Below, piece after piece: positions 19,641 to 31,604 of a stretch of DNA of 64,000 nt. This DNA comes from Serinus canaria (lineage: Eukaryota; Chordata; Aves; Passeriformes; Fringillidae): positions 22,557,245 to 22,621,244 of the forward strand of contig NC_066316.1 in assembly GCF_022539315.1 (NCBI RefSeq). Direction: 5' to 3'. The notes below the pieces were generated by a model. That model saw only the letters and a program-made list of their open reading frames with translations. It made no database searches and was not told the origin of the DNA. Every line of letters starts with the position of its first letter. The first letter of the stretch is position 1. Made by a program: the position numbers and the translations under genes.

Positions 19641-22554
19641 AAAGGGCTGGCGTTTACAAATGCTTTGCTTTTAACACAACCAAGGTAAGAAAATGGCTTG
19701 AGAGCTTTTTTTTTTTTCCCTCTTGGGACACGTTTCTGTACTGAAAAGTAAAATGCCTTGAGAGAGCCCTGTCGGTGGCGTTCCTCTTCCTTCAATACTC
19801 TAGTAACCTCAAGATGGCACTGTTGCCTTGTCATTTATAAGAACATCCTCTATTATACATACATTCAAAATCTAATATCTTATTTACATTTATTTTTACC
19901 TGGTTTGTTGTAAGCACGTTGTTGCAAGACGCTGACTTTCTTTGGCTACGGATGCTTTAGTACTTGCTGGTGCAATTAATTATAATTATCTCCGATTTGC
20001 CATTTTGCATCTTTTATGCATGCATTACAAAAATAGCTGAATCGAAGTCCTGGTTAACAACTGCACTGTTATGAATCCAAAATGCTACAGAGTGTGCAAA
20101 CTGTATCAATCACAATGGCAGTAATAAATGAGAACGGCTTAGGTTACAACTGTAGCATTAAGCTGTTTAAGTGTATTTCTTACAGCATCTTCTTGAAGTA
20201 TTATCACTCTAATATGATAAATGCGGTATTTCTTGAGGTTTTTGAAATAAGAACTTCTTACCAGAACGTGTTAAACATAGTAAAAGGCATCCTGGAGATG
20301 GTCTTCGTTCTCTCTCAGGATTTTTGCCTTGGAATACTGAAATTCACGTTTTCCTACAAGGGTGTTATTGTTTTTCCCATAGAACGTGTGTAGCATTGGA
20401 ATCACACTCAGGATGCAATTTCCAAACATATTCAGGAAATAGAACATTCACAAATAGAACATTTATAGGAATGGTGACTGCTCATGGAGTGCTTCCAAAA
20501 TATTGCCATCATGCTGATGGATATACTAATGCCTTAGGGAAGTGTGTACATATGGATATGGTACAGCTTAAGCCTTAAAGGATGATAATAATGGTGTACG
20601 CTGTGGAATGTTGTGAGAGAAATTAATCACTGTTTTATACAGGATTTTTAATAATATGATTAGTTGTGAGCACCTCTGAAATTGCAGAAGTTTTATATGC
20701 ATAGAAACATCAAGGATAGCCAGGAGGGGAAGTTGCATCATCTTTAAAAAATACAGTTCCAGTCTCCTCATTTTCAACAGTCATGCCCTGTCCCCTCTGC
20801 AGCCAGTTGAACAGCACTTAAATTGTGGGAAGGTGCTGGCCAGCTGGGCAGATAAGAAATTTAATGAAAATCAGACATAAATAGAGAGGACCATCAAGCT
20901 TCTTTGTAAAAGTATGAGATTTCAGTTCTGGGTCTCCATCTCTTTCATCCCTGTACCCTAGAAGTGTCTTCTCTATGGCGGTAAATCTGCATTTCTCCAC
21001 CTGTGGCAGACCTTTGGCTGTTGCTCAGCACCCATTTCAACAAGGGGATGTGGAAAATATGTGGGGGGACCCCAATGCCATCAGTGGAGCTGATGCTGTA
21101 CCAGAGATCAGGTACCCCCCACACAGGGTGTTAATAGAATCTAGGTGTAATAGTATATAAAACTTCTCAAAACCACTATCTGACAGCCAGAACACGCTGT
21201 TCTCTGTCGTGTTCTCCACCTCCAAAGAAAGTTGTAAAACATCAGCAGCAGCATTTCCAGGTTTTCACCCAGCTTTAGTGGCTATTGCTTAGGATTGATG
21301 GTTTAGCCTTCAGTGTTTGCCACAGATTGTGAGGAGTTTATGGCTCACAGGGTATCCCCTATGGTTTATCGATCTCTGTGCTCTCACACCTCCTGCTTTT
21401 TTGTTTAAGATTCATAGCCTATGTTTAATGTTTTGTGGTTTACTAGAGTAAATTATAAACTCCTGAAAGATAAAATTTTCAAATTCTACCCCTGCAGTAA
21501 GATTTGTGCTCTTCTTTCTTCACTGTACAGGGTTCATCTCTCTGTGGTCTGTGTTGATTGATACTGGGATTCAGTTTAGCTAACGAAGCCCACAGAATGG
21601 ATTAGACACGGGTGAAGAAAGGGGTGGATGGGTGAGGTGGTGTCAAGTGTCATGCCAGGGTAGGCATTTCTCTTCATGAGGAGTTCCTGGGGACAGAAAG
21701 GAGAGGCAAAAAGAGACTTCCCTATCTCCCACAATCCCCTTCTTCCTCCAGTATCCATTTTCCTATCAATACACACTATAGTTTATTGATCACTTTCATG
21801 CCAGGGGGCACTAAGCATTCCAAACTGAACCTTGCCAGAGTTCAGCTCTGCCTGGCCATTTTGCAGGGGCCTACAGGTGGAAGATGAACAATTTGGGCAG
21901 GGGTTGAGGTGAAATGGCATTTTGCCAACTCTGATTTCCTCCCAGCTTTCACAGAGGGCGAGACCTCTGTCCCTGCAACCCACTTGCTTTTCACATTCAC
22001 ACATGTGTGCCTGGGTGGCAGTTCAGGCTCACTGAAGTGGCTGCTGCAGTTTGAAACAGGGGCTGTTGTTTCCTTCTTTGGGTTGCCTAACCCCCTCCTA
22101 AAAGCTGGTGAGCAAGGACACAAAAAGATTGCCTTGGAGGAAGGGGACCAAAAGCATAAAGTTTATTTTTAACCATAAATAAAGTGTTTCATCCTCACAA
22201 AAACTGTTTTCTCCTGACCCCCTTCCTTCAAACTCACAGGCTGAGTGATGATGTTTTGATGTGGTGAGGTGCTGGCACTCCGGGGAGAGGAAGAGAAGAC
22301 AGAAACTGCTGGTCAGTGGAAAAAACTCCTGTCCACTCTCTCCCAGTGTCCCCAGTGCTCCCAGGGCTCAGGCCACACTGGGGCTGCTCAAGAGTTGCAC
22401 CCAAGCATCCTAATTGATTCTACATTTTGGAGAAGAGCATGATGGAGGGATATGTGCCACCTTCTCCAGAGATGCAAGAGTGGGATGCTTGTGTGCCATC
22501 TTGCACCCTCCCAACACTGTTTTTGCTCTGTGCCATGAAGCCAGGTACCCACCC
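19641..22554. other. Intergenic, gene-free
   Basis: Nothing recognised. A pair of imperfect 15-bp repeats around 'aaatagaacatt' lies at about 20438-20468. No splice-framed open reading with recognisable protein similarity was found. Confidence 0.5.
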
Positions 22555-23240
22555 TGAGATTCCTGTGGCGTGAAGAACAGCCAGCCCTGGATGATGCCCT
22601 CTTTGTTGTGACAGGAAGGTCCCCACAGACTTTCCTGACCATAGAGCAGGATGCCCAGGGACTGGACCACCCCCGAATGGCCGTGGTAGCAGTGGAAGCC
22701 GATCCACCTGGAGGGCTGTACTTGGGCATTCCTGCAGGACACAGGCAGAGCTCATCAAGAGGATGCTGCTCCCTCTCAGACCCTCCTTTTTTCGGGCATA
22801 CCCGGGGATGTGAGGGCGCACCCATTGCCTTCTCACCAGCACCTGACTCTTGTTTACAAATTTCGGGTTGTGAAAGAAAGCTTGTGGTGCTGGAAGAGAA
22901 TAGCTGAGCAGGGAAAACTCTGAGTAGGGAAAACCCTCCCCTTACCCCCTGCACCAGTGTTGGCCAAGAAAAATATCATAGGCCAAAGCTGAAAAAGGGA
23001 GTAGAACAGCCCAAATCCTCCCGCGACTGAAAACAAAAAGGGAATCCCTGCTCCTCCAGGGCATCCCAGAAGTCCTGATTGCACTCTGGATGTTCCATCA
23101 CAAGCACAAAGCCCTCGGGGAGCTCGAACCTCTCCAGGAGGCTCATGACGGCCGCGGAAGCCACAGAAGGACACCGTGAGGAGCAGCACCAGTTCCAGGT
23201 GAGGGGGGCTCCGCGATGCCATCAGCGGGGCTGATGCTGC
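22555..23240 (-). pseudogene. PIM1-like Ser/Thr kinase remnant
   Basis: On the minus strand, two exon-like pieces of a PIM-family kinase are readable. Piece 1 (about 23240-23045): LELVLL, then in the next frame SLLERFELPEGFVLVMEHPE and QDFWDALEEQGF, matching the PIM N-lobe/hinge pattern 'LLDWFERPDSFVLILERPE'. Piece 2 (about 22731-22555): KYSPP, then after a one-base shift WIGFHCYHGHSGVVQSLGIL and LY, then shifted again VCGDLP, matching PIM 'YSPPEWIRYHRYHG...WSLGILLY...VCGDIP'. At least three frameshifts are present, and the exon that should hold the HRD and DFG motifs is missing from the 300 bp between the pieces. Retained intron-like sequence (a ctgcag acceptor before piece 2) shows it is a decayed DNA-level duplicate, not a retrocopy. 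PIM1-like kinases are known to be greatly expanded in zebra finch. Confidence 0.8.
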
Positions 23241-23460
23241 CCCGGGAGTCCGGCTCCACCCCCCACCCCTCCCCCCAAAGGGGATGCCCCCGGTGTCCCC
23301 CTGCCCGGCCCCGCAGTGCTCGGCATTCCCCGAGCCCGGATGCTCCCCAGTGACCCCGCAGCTCCCCGGGAGATCCCGGCGGAGCCGCGACCGCGGCGGG
23401 AGAGCGAGAGGAGAGGACAGGAGGCAGAAAACAGCTCGGGAGAGTCACTGCTCCTGCTAA
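23241..23460 (-). other. GC-rich flank, probable 5' part of the PIM-like copy
   Basis: GC- and CpG-rich sequence directly upstream (on the minus strand) of the PIM-like pieces, sharply bounded at about 23450 by AT-rich DNA. Avian PIM genes have GC-rich 5' ends, so this is likely the decayed first exons or promoter of the same duplicate. No clear kinase glycine loop was found in it. Confidence 0.4.
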
Positions 23461-23718
23461 TGATGTTGCAGATGTTCTATTGGTCACATACTTTTCTAAA
23501 AATTCTTGGGTTTTCAGTTTATATTCAGTTTATAGTCCGCGTTATTGCCGTGATTTGCAGAGTTTGCACGTGGCTTGCCATATTTGCATTGCCTCATGGC
23601 ATGCAAGACTCGCTGTCAGGGAGATTGATTCTGAAGCTTTTCTGCTGGTCCTGCCCCTGCATCCCGTACCGAGCTGTTTCTCCACATCTTCAACATGGGA
23701 AAACTCACAACTTTTATC

Positions 23719-23817
23719 AAAAAAACCTCAACACATACCAAAAAAAAAACCCCCAAAATCAACCAACGAAGCAAAACCAACCCAAACCCAAAACAGAAAA
23801 CCCAACTAACCAAAAAA
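23719..23817. repeat. A/C-only low-complexity tract
   Basis: About 100 bases on the plus strand composed almost entirely of A and C (runs such as accaaaaaaaaaacccccaaa and aaccaacccaaacccaaaac), with only a few G or T. The complementary strand is a G/T-rich tract. Confidence 0.8.
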
Positions 23818-26800
23818 GAGCCACTTCCCTCCCCCCTCAAACCCCTCACCTTTAGGAAGTGGGATTGAAGAAATTACTATGCTGTAAAGAACTGCTTTGA
23901 GATCTGTACATGCTGAATGATGCTATTTAACTCCTCCTGGTTAGTAGTGGAAAAGATGCACTGTATGTAAACAATTGGTACAAAGTTGGAGAAAAACTGG
24001 GCATGTTTTGCATGGATTTATTATTGTTATTATTATAAAAACATGTACTACCAAATATGCTGCCAACTTCAGTCCCAGTCCAGTATCCCAGAACATCGGG
24101 CTGTGAATTAATATTTTTCAGTGATCTTACAGTAGAATGACCAATTGTTCTCTTACAGAAAATCAGAAGCATCGACAAGGAAAGCACTGAATAACAACGA
24201 GTGTTTGCAGTGTTGAAGACAGTTTTCAGTATATGCAGACACAGAATTGTCTCCTACTCTCCTTGTTAGTAACCAAACACAGAACATTCAATGATCGTCT
24301 TCCCCCATTTACAGGCTCATTCTCCCTGGTGACTCAGCTTGGAGGAATAGGAGCTGCTCACTTCTTTAACGCCAGGAGGAGTCCTTCCCATGCTGTAAAT
24401 CCTCCTGTGCTGTGCCAGCTCCAGTAGTGCTGAGAAACGGCACAGGAGCCCAGCCTCACACCTCACGTCCCCAAACGCATTAGCACCCACGAATTGAGGT
24501 CCCTTCCTGTCCTTGGCAAGTAATAAGTAATAATAAATTCATTAAATAAGCATGAGCATAATATAATATTATATTTTGTGTATAAATATATAACATTTAC
24601 GTGCAGATATTAAAATAGAAAATATAACACCTAATAGATACATGTATGTAATGTAAATATATAATATAACAAAGAATTAAATAAATGAATGTATTAGACA
24701 TTTCTCAGCCTGGGAGTTATTCTAAGGAAATTCCTATTGAGGCCTTGCATTACCTGGCAGTGAGCTTCTGGTCTGCTTTAAGCATGCAGCTTGAAGAAAC
24801 AACCCCAGGCTGATATGTTGTCTTTGCACAATTATTGGGTCCCTCTCAACACACCAACAAAGGCCACAAGGTGAACTGAAAATGTCTCTTTGGCAACATC
24901 CAACCTTCTAATTTTATTACTTAGATTAAGTCCAGTAACTGATGAGAGGAAATTCACCCTGAAGTAACAAGATGAGCCTGTCTGCATGTGCACTCAGTGC
25001 TCTCTTTCCTCACCTAGGTTGCCCAGAGTAGCCTCGCTCTTGCTTATGCATTTCATGAAGTGATTACTTCTTTAAGAAAGAGGAAGGATAATTTTAGGTA
25101 ATTTAACCTAGATTACTGAGGAGGTATCAAAAGGCTATATTTGAAATGTTTTCCATTTTTAAAATCTTGTCTAAGCTGATTGTCCCTTGTTATGGGAGGG
25201 AGAATGGTTGTTGAAACAATGGTAGTTTATTTACAGGTACTTGGAGTTTCACTGTAATTTCCCTGCAATGGTAGAAATATTAACCCTAATTCAGCATAAT
25301 TGGAAGCAAAGGATTTCCATGAAACTGCCTTTTCAAGGCACGTGTTATAATTGGGAATTCTAATTTAGTACCCATTTCACTATTACATCTTCCTCTGTGA
25401 ATTACAGAGAAACTTTTTATAAAAATTTGGTCTTAACATCACAATAAAAAGTCCATTGATCCCTTCAGTTGTTTATTAGGGTCATCTCTTTGCAGTGTAT
25501 TATTTATGGATTTTCACTTATATTGATCCTCATTAATGCTTTATCTACTTCTGAAACGTTTCCAGTGTGTGGACCTGAGTGATTGGGGCTGCTCTTGCCA
25601 GAAGACACCAGCAACCAGGGGATAGCCAGACTCCAGGGCTGAGATATTGAGGAATGAGATGGCTTCCCCACAACCTGAAACCTTTCCATCACTGCTGGAT
25701 GGATTTCAAGAAGACAGTACACAATTTAAGCAGGAGTTCCTGAAGTGAGAATCTCTGAGTCAGGGTTTACAGTTATGTCAGAGCCACAACTCCTGATCAG
25801 CCTTTGAGCAATAATTTCAGAGCCCGCCCAAGAGATTTTCTGTAAATTTTCTTTCATCTCCCTTAGAGCATCTGCAAAGGATGGAGAATTCCTATGAAAA
25901 CCTGTCCTTTTTCACAAAATATAAATCCTACTAAGAACCATTGTAGTAAAAGCCGTTGACAAATGCATTTCCCCCACCCCCTGCTGGTAAGTCCTTTAAG
26001 TTTGAGGCATGAGTGACATCAGAAGAATGACAGTGTGGGGGCTGCACAGCTCTGGAAGACATCTGCCATGCCTCAGACACTGATGAACTGAGGTTTGCAA
26101 ACTACCAAGGAAAGTTGCTGCATAGGAAAAACAAGGGCAAGATTACTGGGCTTTGTCCTTGGCTGGTAAATGCAGGAGGAGTTCTGGCCCTGTGGGAGCC
26201 ATTGATGCCATTGTGGCCTGGGCTGCGCACAGAGTCCTGCCCTTTTGATTTAGAGTGTTTATTTGTTTCCAAATCTCTTTCCCCACCATCCCTCATTTCT
26301 ACTCTCTCTGGGCATGAGTCAGTGGAGTAAAACCACATGAGTATAACACACATCCAGCAAAAACACTTGAGGACACACTTTAAACTGAGCAAGTGTTTTA
26401 TTACTTCCTGAAGAAGAATGTTTTTACAAAGTGATACCCTTATGTTTATTACAAATAATACGTCTTATAAACAAATCCTTTTAACTAAAGGGAAACCTGT
26501 AGCAACTGCCCTTGTTGCCCAGCAATCAAAGAGGCTGGCAGAAGGAAGCAAGAACTTTAGAATTAATAGAAATAACTAGTTCTTACTGCCAATTACTTGC
26601 TTTTGATTTTCTTTTCCCTCTTGCTGTCTTTGTTCCTTCTTGACTGTCTGCTCCATTTCCTTTGTATTTTTCAGTCACACTGTTGCTTTTTTTTTTTTCT
26701 GAAACAAACAAAACCCAGAAAATTACATTGCTTGTTTGACCACTGCGCTGAGAACTCTTTAGAGGACTGAGGAACTCTGTTCACTGAAACCATCAGGGTA

Positions 26801-29800
26801 AATAGATAGCAGCACAGAAATAAGTGTGCTCAATGCAGGCCAGTATTTACCTTGGGTGTCTGCATATTCTTTTGATGTGAAAGGAGTATTGTGCTCTCCT
26901 CGGTGCTTTGCCACAGTAGCAGTTCTCCAGCAGTAAAACTGAGAAAGCAGGTTTAATCATTAGCTGGTTTGCACCTTGGTGGCTTCAAGAGGCTGTGTGG
27001 AGACCTTGCAGATCACGGCCCTCAGGCACACCCAAAGGCTGTGCAGGCACTCCCAAAATGAAGAGCTGGAGGTGACCATTCCCCTTGCAAGGCTCCAGCT
27101 GTCCCAGATAAACACTTGTGAAGGAGTGAGGAGAGGGAGCTGGCAGCAGAGCTGCAGGTGGGAGGGTCCCCAGGCAGATGTGCTATCCTGCTGGCCCAGA
27201 GGGCTCCCTCGCTGCCTGAAGCAGATAAAACAGAAACTGGGCTGCCTCCAAGTCTGGGGTTACACTGGGGCCTGGCAGTCAGAGGGCACAGCACAGCTCC
27301 TGTAACTGGTTGTTCCCTGCCACGGGGAGGCTGAGCACTGGGATTTGGCTGCCAGAGATCCACATCCATACGCTGGGATCTGTGTCACCATCCCGACCAG
27401 CACAGGCAGGCTGTGTGACACACTTCCAGCAGGTCAGAGAGACTAAGGAGGCCAGGAGGACTGAGAAGGTCAGGAGGATGCTGTGGTATCTGGGGCTAGG
27501 ATGAATCACCTCAGCAGAGGGAAGGCTCACTCATGCTACACACCTTGGTACGAAGTGCTGGGCTCTTGCTGCTCTGACTGCTGGATTGGGCCAGAGCCAT
27601 CATGTAGGGCGATGGCAAATTATAATGATGGCTATATTAAATTACAGCCATCAAGCAGCTCCTCCTCTCCCTCCTGTAACACTTGCAGCCTACACAGTGC
27701 CTGCATGTTGCCATACAGAAGATCTCAGGAGCAGCCACTCGTGCACACCCAAATCCTTGTTCACCCACACAGCGTCCTAGAGGGCAATCCACTGGAATGG
27801 CTGTCTCCCATGGAGGACTGTGTCAGCCCAGCCTGTTACAACTCCTTGCGGATATGTGAACACACAAACACTATTGGATGACTTTCTGTGTGCTTATAGG
27901 CTGTAACCAAGTCTCCATGAAACATTTTTCCTACTTAGGATTAGATACAAAGGTGTTGGATATAATTATCAACAACACAGAAGCTTTGAAGACCATTTTG
28001 AAAAAGATTTCCTAATTTATTGATTTTTAACAGTTAGTGTCTGTAAGTGTTTTGATAATGCCAGTGGTGATTTTATATCACTACAGTGCTATAAAATGCA
28101 TACACTGGAGCTTGAACAACACTGGCATGCTATGCTACCGCTCCTCAAATATATAGTTTGCTTATTTATACATTTCCTTTTTTACAAGGAAAATATCTTT
28201 CTGTAGCAGAATTTCCAAGAAGGAGATAGGTCCTGGTTTATTTAATTGTCAAGGACACAGAGTTTGCCTATTTTATGTGGCTAATAAAAAACTGAATAAG
28301 CATATTTCTAGAACTTTAGTTGGCACTGTTCAGGATCCTAAGATTATACACAGTTTAACTGCAGCTTTTTACACAAGAGCTTGACAAATGACAGGAAAAA
28401 AGACCTTTAGCCCCACAGTTAACTAACCAGGTAATATACATTGTTAGTCAATAAGGGAGATGGAACACGTATTTCACAAACAGATTACTTAGAAACTTGA
28501 CTGACAAGTCCTTCCTGGGACAGCCACTGTAACTGCTGGATTTAATAACTGCTTTGTCATCTTAGCAGGGATGGAAATGGGTTCCCTCCATTGGCTCTGC
28601 AGCTACTGTAGAACATAATTTAATTCACCCATGCCAATCTGAACCCTTATTTGCCCAAACATTAAGGCAGAAACATCTGGCTAGGTATAAAGCAGGTTAA
28701 CACAAATAAAGCTTGCAAGAAGCAATGCTCACAGTCACTATTTTGCTATGCAAATAGCCATTGATAATGAACTCTATAGAATTAACTTGTAAGATTTTTC
28801 AAAACTCATGCCCCAAGTGAGGCTCCTCCATGTTTAATCAACTACATAAATGATCTGCTTTCCAAAAGCATCCACCCCTTATGTTTGCTTCTGAGGGAAC
28901 TGTCAGCTGCCCAGGACTGATTAAATCAAAACACCTCCGCTGTGCCTGTGAATTTTAATTTGGAGACCCAGCCTCAAACATCACATTTCTAGCATATAGG
29001 TATAGCCATTGGTATTGGCAGGACAGATCACTGGATTCTACTCTTCCTGCTGGCATTACTCAGTTCGTGTCATTAAAGAACTCACCTAACTCATGTTCTT
29101 TAATGTAAGAATGAGGAAAATCCTTTTTTTTATAGGGGGCAAAACCAATGGTGGGGGCAGGAGTCACTTCATTAACCACTAACCTAATCTCCAAGCAATT
29201 CACACCAGGCTTTCTTTATAATCCAGGGCAGAAATGCGCACCCCAAGGATGGAATTCATCTAATCAAGTACACAGCATTGTAGGAGGAGATAAACCATGT
29301 TGAGACTCCACTGACAAAGCTGATTAGATCTCTGCTGACTCTAAAGGGAGACGGGTGATCACAAGATGTTTGTGTATCAGCTACCAATTCCCAAACATGA
29401 ATCCCTCCCTTCTTGTCCAGTTGAGGCTGTGGTTTCATGACCAGCATCAGTGGATGCCAGTACATGGTCACACACTTTTCTCTGCCCCAATCACATGGTC
29501 TTGTGTGTCAGCTCTAGCAATCCTGCTGCCCTAGGTAAATAGGATCAGCTTGCTGGACTGACTGAAAAGCAATGAAGATGAAAAGGAATTTGGTTTTTGA
29601 TTGCACTGGCAGGCAAGGCTGATGCCCCTCATGGGCATGCCCTAATTGCTAGATCGGAGGCCTGGTTGGGAGCAGGAATATAGTTTCTGAAAGCAACTTG
29701 CAGTGGCCCCTTTTAGCACCAGCTTTTAGTTAAACCAGCTTAAGTTGAGAACAAAATGGCCTCTAGAAGGCAGTTTGGAAAATTAATAGATGCAGTCACA

Positions 29801-30873
29801 GAACATAAACTTAACACGTCTATGTTTACTGCCCTAGGATATGATTTGACAAACATCAAATATAATTGATCCTTAAAAAGAGGCCTTCATGTCTCCATCC
29901 TTATGTGAAGGCCATGTGGTGTCTGGGGAAAACAGCAGTGTCCAGCAGGTCTCAGAGCTGGGATTGCAGCACATTCCAATTCAAAGCATCAGCATTTATT
30001 GTGTAATAAAGGCAAATTCATGCACCTAAATCTGACACAGTAAATGTCTAATACATCAATGGTAAAATGATGAGTATGCTATAGTTCAGCGACTTGAATG
30101 ACTTCACAGCCTTTGTGTCAGGACAGAAGGCTGCAGCTCTTGCCTGGTGTGTGCTGTGGCAGCAGGAGCAGTGTGTGGCTAGGTGAGCTGGCTGGGAACA
30201 CCAGCAGTACGTGGGCTGCCCTCCAGATGAGATCTGCTGGCACCAGGTCAGAGCAGGAGCCCGTCAGGGGTGCTGCACAGAGCCCGAGCCCGAGCATGCC
30301 CTGCACATCCTGTGCCACCAGGCTCTGTGCCATGCTGCAGGCAGGCCGGCCTCGCACAGCACAAATGATAGGATGTGCTGTATCCTGTGCTCATGGCTGT
30401 TCCAGGAAGCAGCCTGTAAACTCTGCATATACACAGCCAGGGGGATGGCTTCCTTTCCAATCTGCCTGGGGATCTTCCTCTTCTGGAACCATGTTCTTAC
30501 ACAGCCTAGCTCAGTCACTGGGACTGAGGTCTTTGCACAGTGTGCCCTTGATGTCACTGAACTCCCAGGAGACAGCATAGCTCCATTCCACTTTGGTGGC
30601 AAAATGTGCCACCAAAGGGCATTGCTTCTTTGCAGCACTACATGGAGGTGCTCTGCAGCCTCCCACAACTCAGAGCTGCACTTGTTGAACTAGTTTTGAA
30701 CTGCCTTTTCCAATGCCAGTACATGCATGTTTATGAGTTCCTACAGTATTAAACTGTTCCTTCAGGGACTTACCTCAAAGGACCTGAGTGATCTTCTTCC
30801 AAGAAGAGACCATCCAGAGATCCTTCACCAAAGAAATCCAGCATCCTACTGTGACAAAGGAAATTCCTGCCCC
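23818..30873. other. Intergenic, gene-free (7 kb)
   Basis: No exon supported. Contents seen: a strongly AT-rich stretch at about 24530-24700, a T-run at 26687-26698, and a moderately GC-rich interval at 26980-27860 with several overlapping random open frames. The stretch around 30100-30680 also has overlapping open frames on both strands without a recognisable product. Confidence 0.5.
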
Positions 30874-30996
30874 CAGTTAACTGAGAGCTCTCAATACTTT
30901 CAGGCACCAGTTAACTTTCTGGTGCCTGAAAGTATTGAGAGCTCCCAGTATTGAGAGCTCTCAATACTTTCAGGCACCAGAAAGTATTGAGAGCTC
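30874..30996. repeat. Nested inverted and direct repeat cluster
   Basis: A 26-bp sequence starting GAGCTCTCAATACTTTCAGG (30885-30910) is followed after 8 nt by its exact reverse complement (30919-30944). After 2 nt a perfect 22-bp palindrome (30947-30968) begins, and the 26-mer recurs in forward orientation at 30955-30980, followed by a 16-nt partial inverse copy (30981-30996). The direct repeat cagttaact also occurs at 30874 and 30908. Confidence 0.97.
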
Positions 30997-31522
30997 GCTG
31001 AAAGGACCTGATACTGTAAATAGGTGTAGCAGGCACCACTGTGATTAGCACATCTCTCTGTATCTGTCCTCAGCAATTACCCATTGATTCCTTGATACTC
31101 ATTACCACGGCTCCAGGAGAATTAGCTTGTTCTCATGTTCTTCCTAAAGATAATAAAAGACAGAGCTTAACAGTAAGATTCATTAAAAATGCCATAAGAG
31201 GGATAGTAATTTATTTCAGCAATAATTAAAAATGTTACGAACCAATCAGATGCAAAGACATATTTTCATTCCAGAATTCCATATTTACAGAATTTTCCAA
31301 TCCCTCTTGAGTCATTGTTACTCTTTCCACCAGAGAGCCACACTGTGCAAAAGTGAGTAACACCACAAGTTCTCCTGCCTTTTTTCCTTTAATGATTAAT
31401 ATGGTGGTGATTTTTCTACTTGGATCTGCTCAAGCACTGGCTGAACAAGGCATTAGCTCTAACTAATACCTTATTAGTATTAATTTCACAGCTGATTTGA
31501 GCAACTATTTTGCCTGCCTACT

Positions 31523-31604
31523 TGTGGATTTTAGGAAAATACTAACTGTGGATTTTAGGAAAATACTAATATCATAAGCAGTATCAATACTAGTATCATA
31601 AGCA
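31523..31604. repeat. Two consecutive 24-bp-period duplications
   Basis: Unit 1 (starting tgtggattttaggaaaatac) occurs at 31523-31546 and 31547-31570 with one difference in the last base. Immediately after it, 'tatcataagca' occurs at 31570 and 31594, again 24 bp apart, within 'actaatatcataagca' / 'actagtatcataagca'. Confidence 0.92.

Noticed and set aside
22608..22907. Plus-strand open frame of 99 codons
   Set aside because: It is the antisense shadow of the PIM-like exon remnants.
22854..23222. Minus-strand frame starting MASRSPPHLELVLLLTVSFC, looking like a signal peptide of a secreted protein
   Set aside because: The LELVLL segment is the PIM kinase N-lobe frame; the kinase continues in a neighbouring frame after a shift. 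The signal-peptide look is incidental.
30098..30693. Overlapping open frames with Cys/His pairs, reminiscent of PHD/RING proteins such as the PHF7-like copies of songbirds
   Set aside because: Spacing of the cysteines does not match, frames disagree, and the resemblance is no better than expected for Cys-rich translations of this composition.
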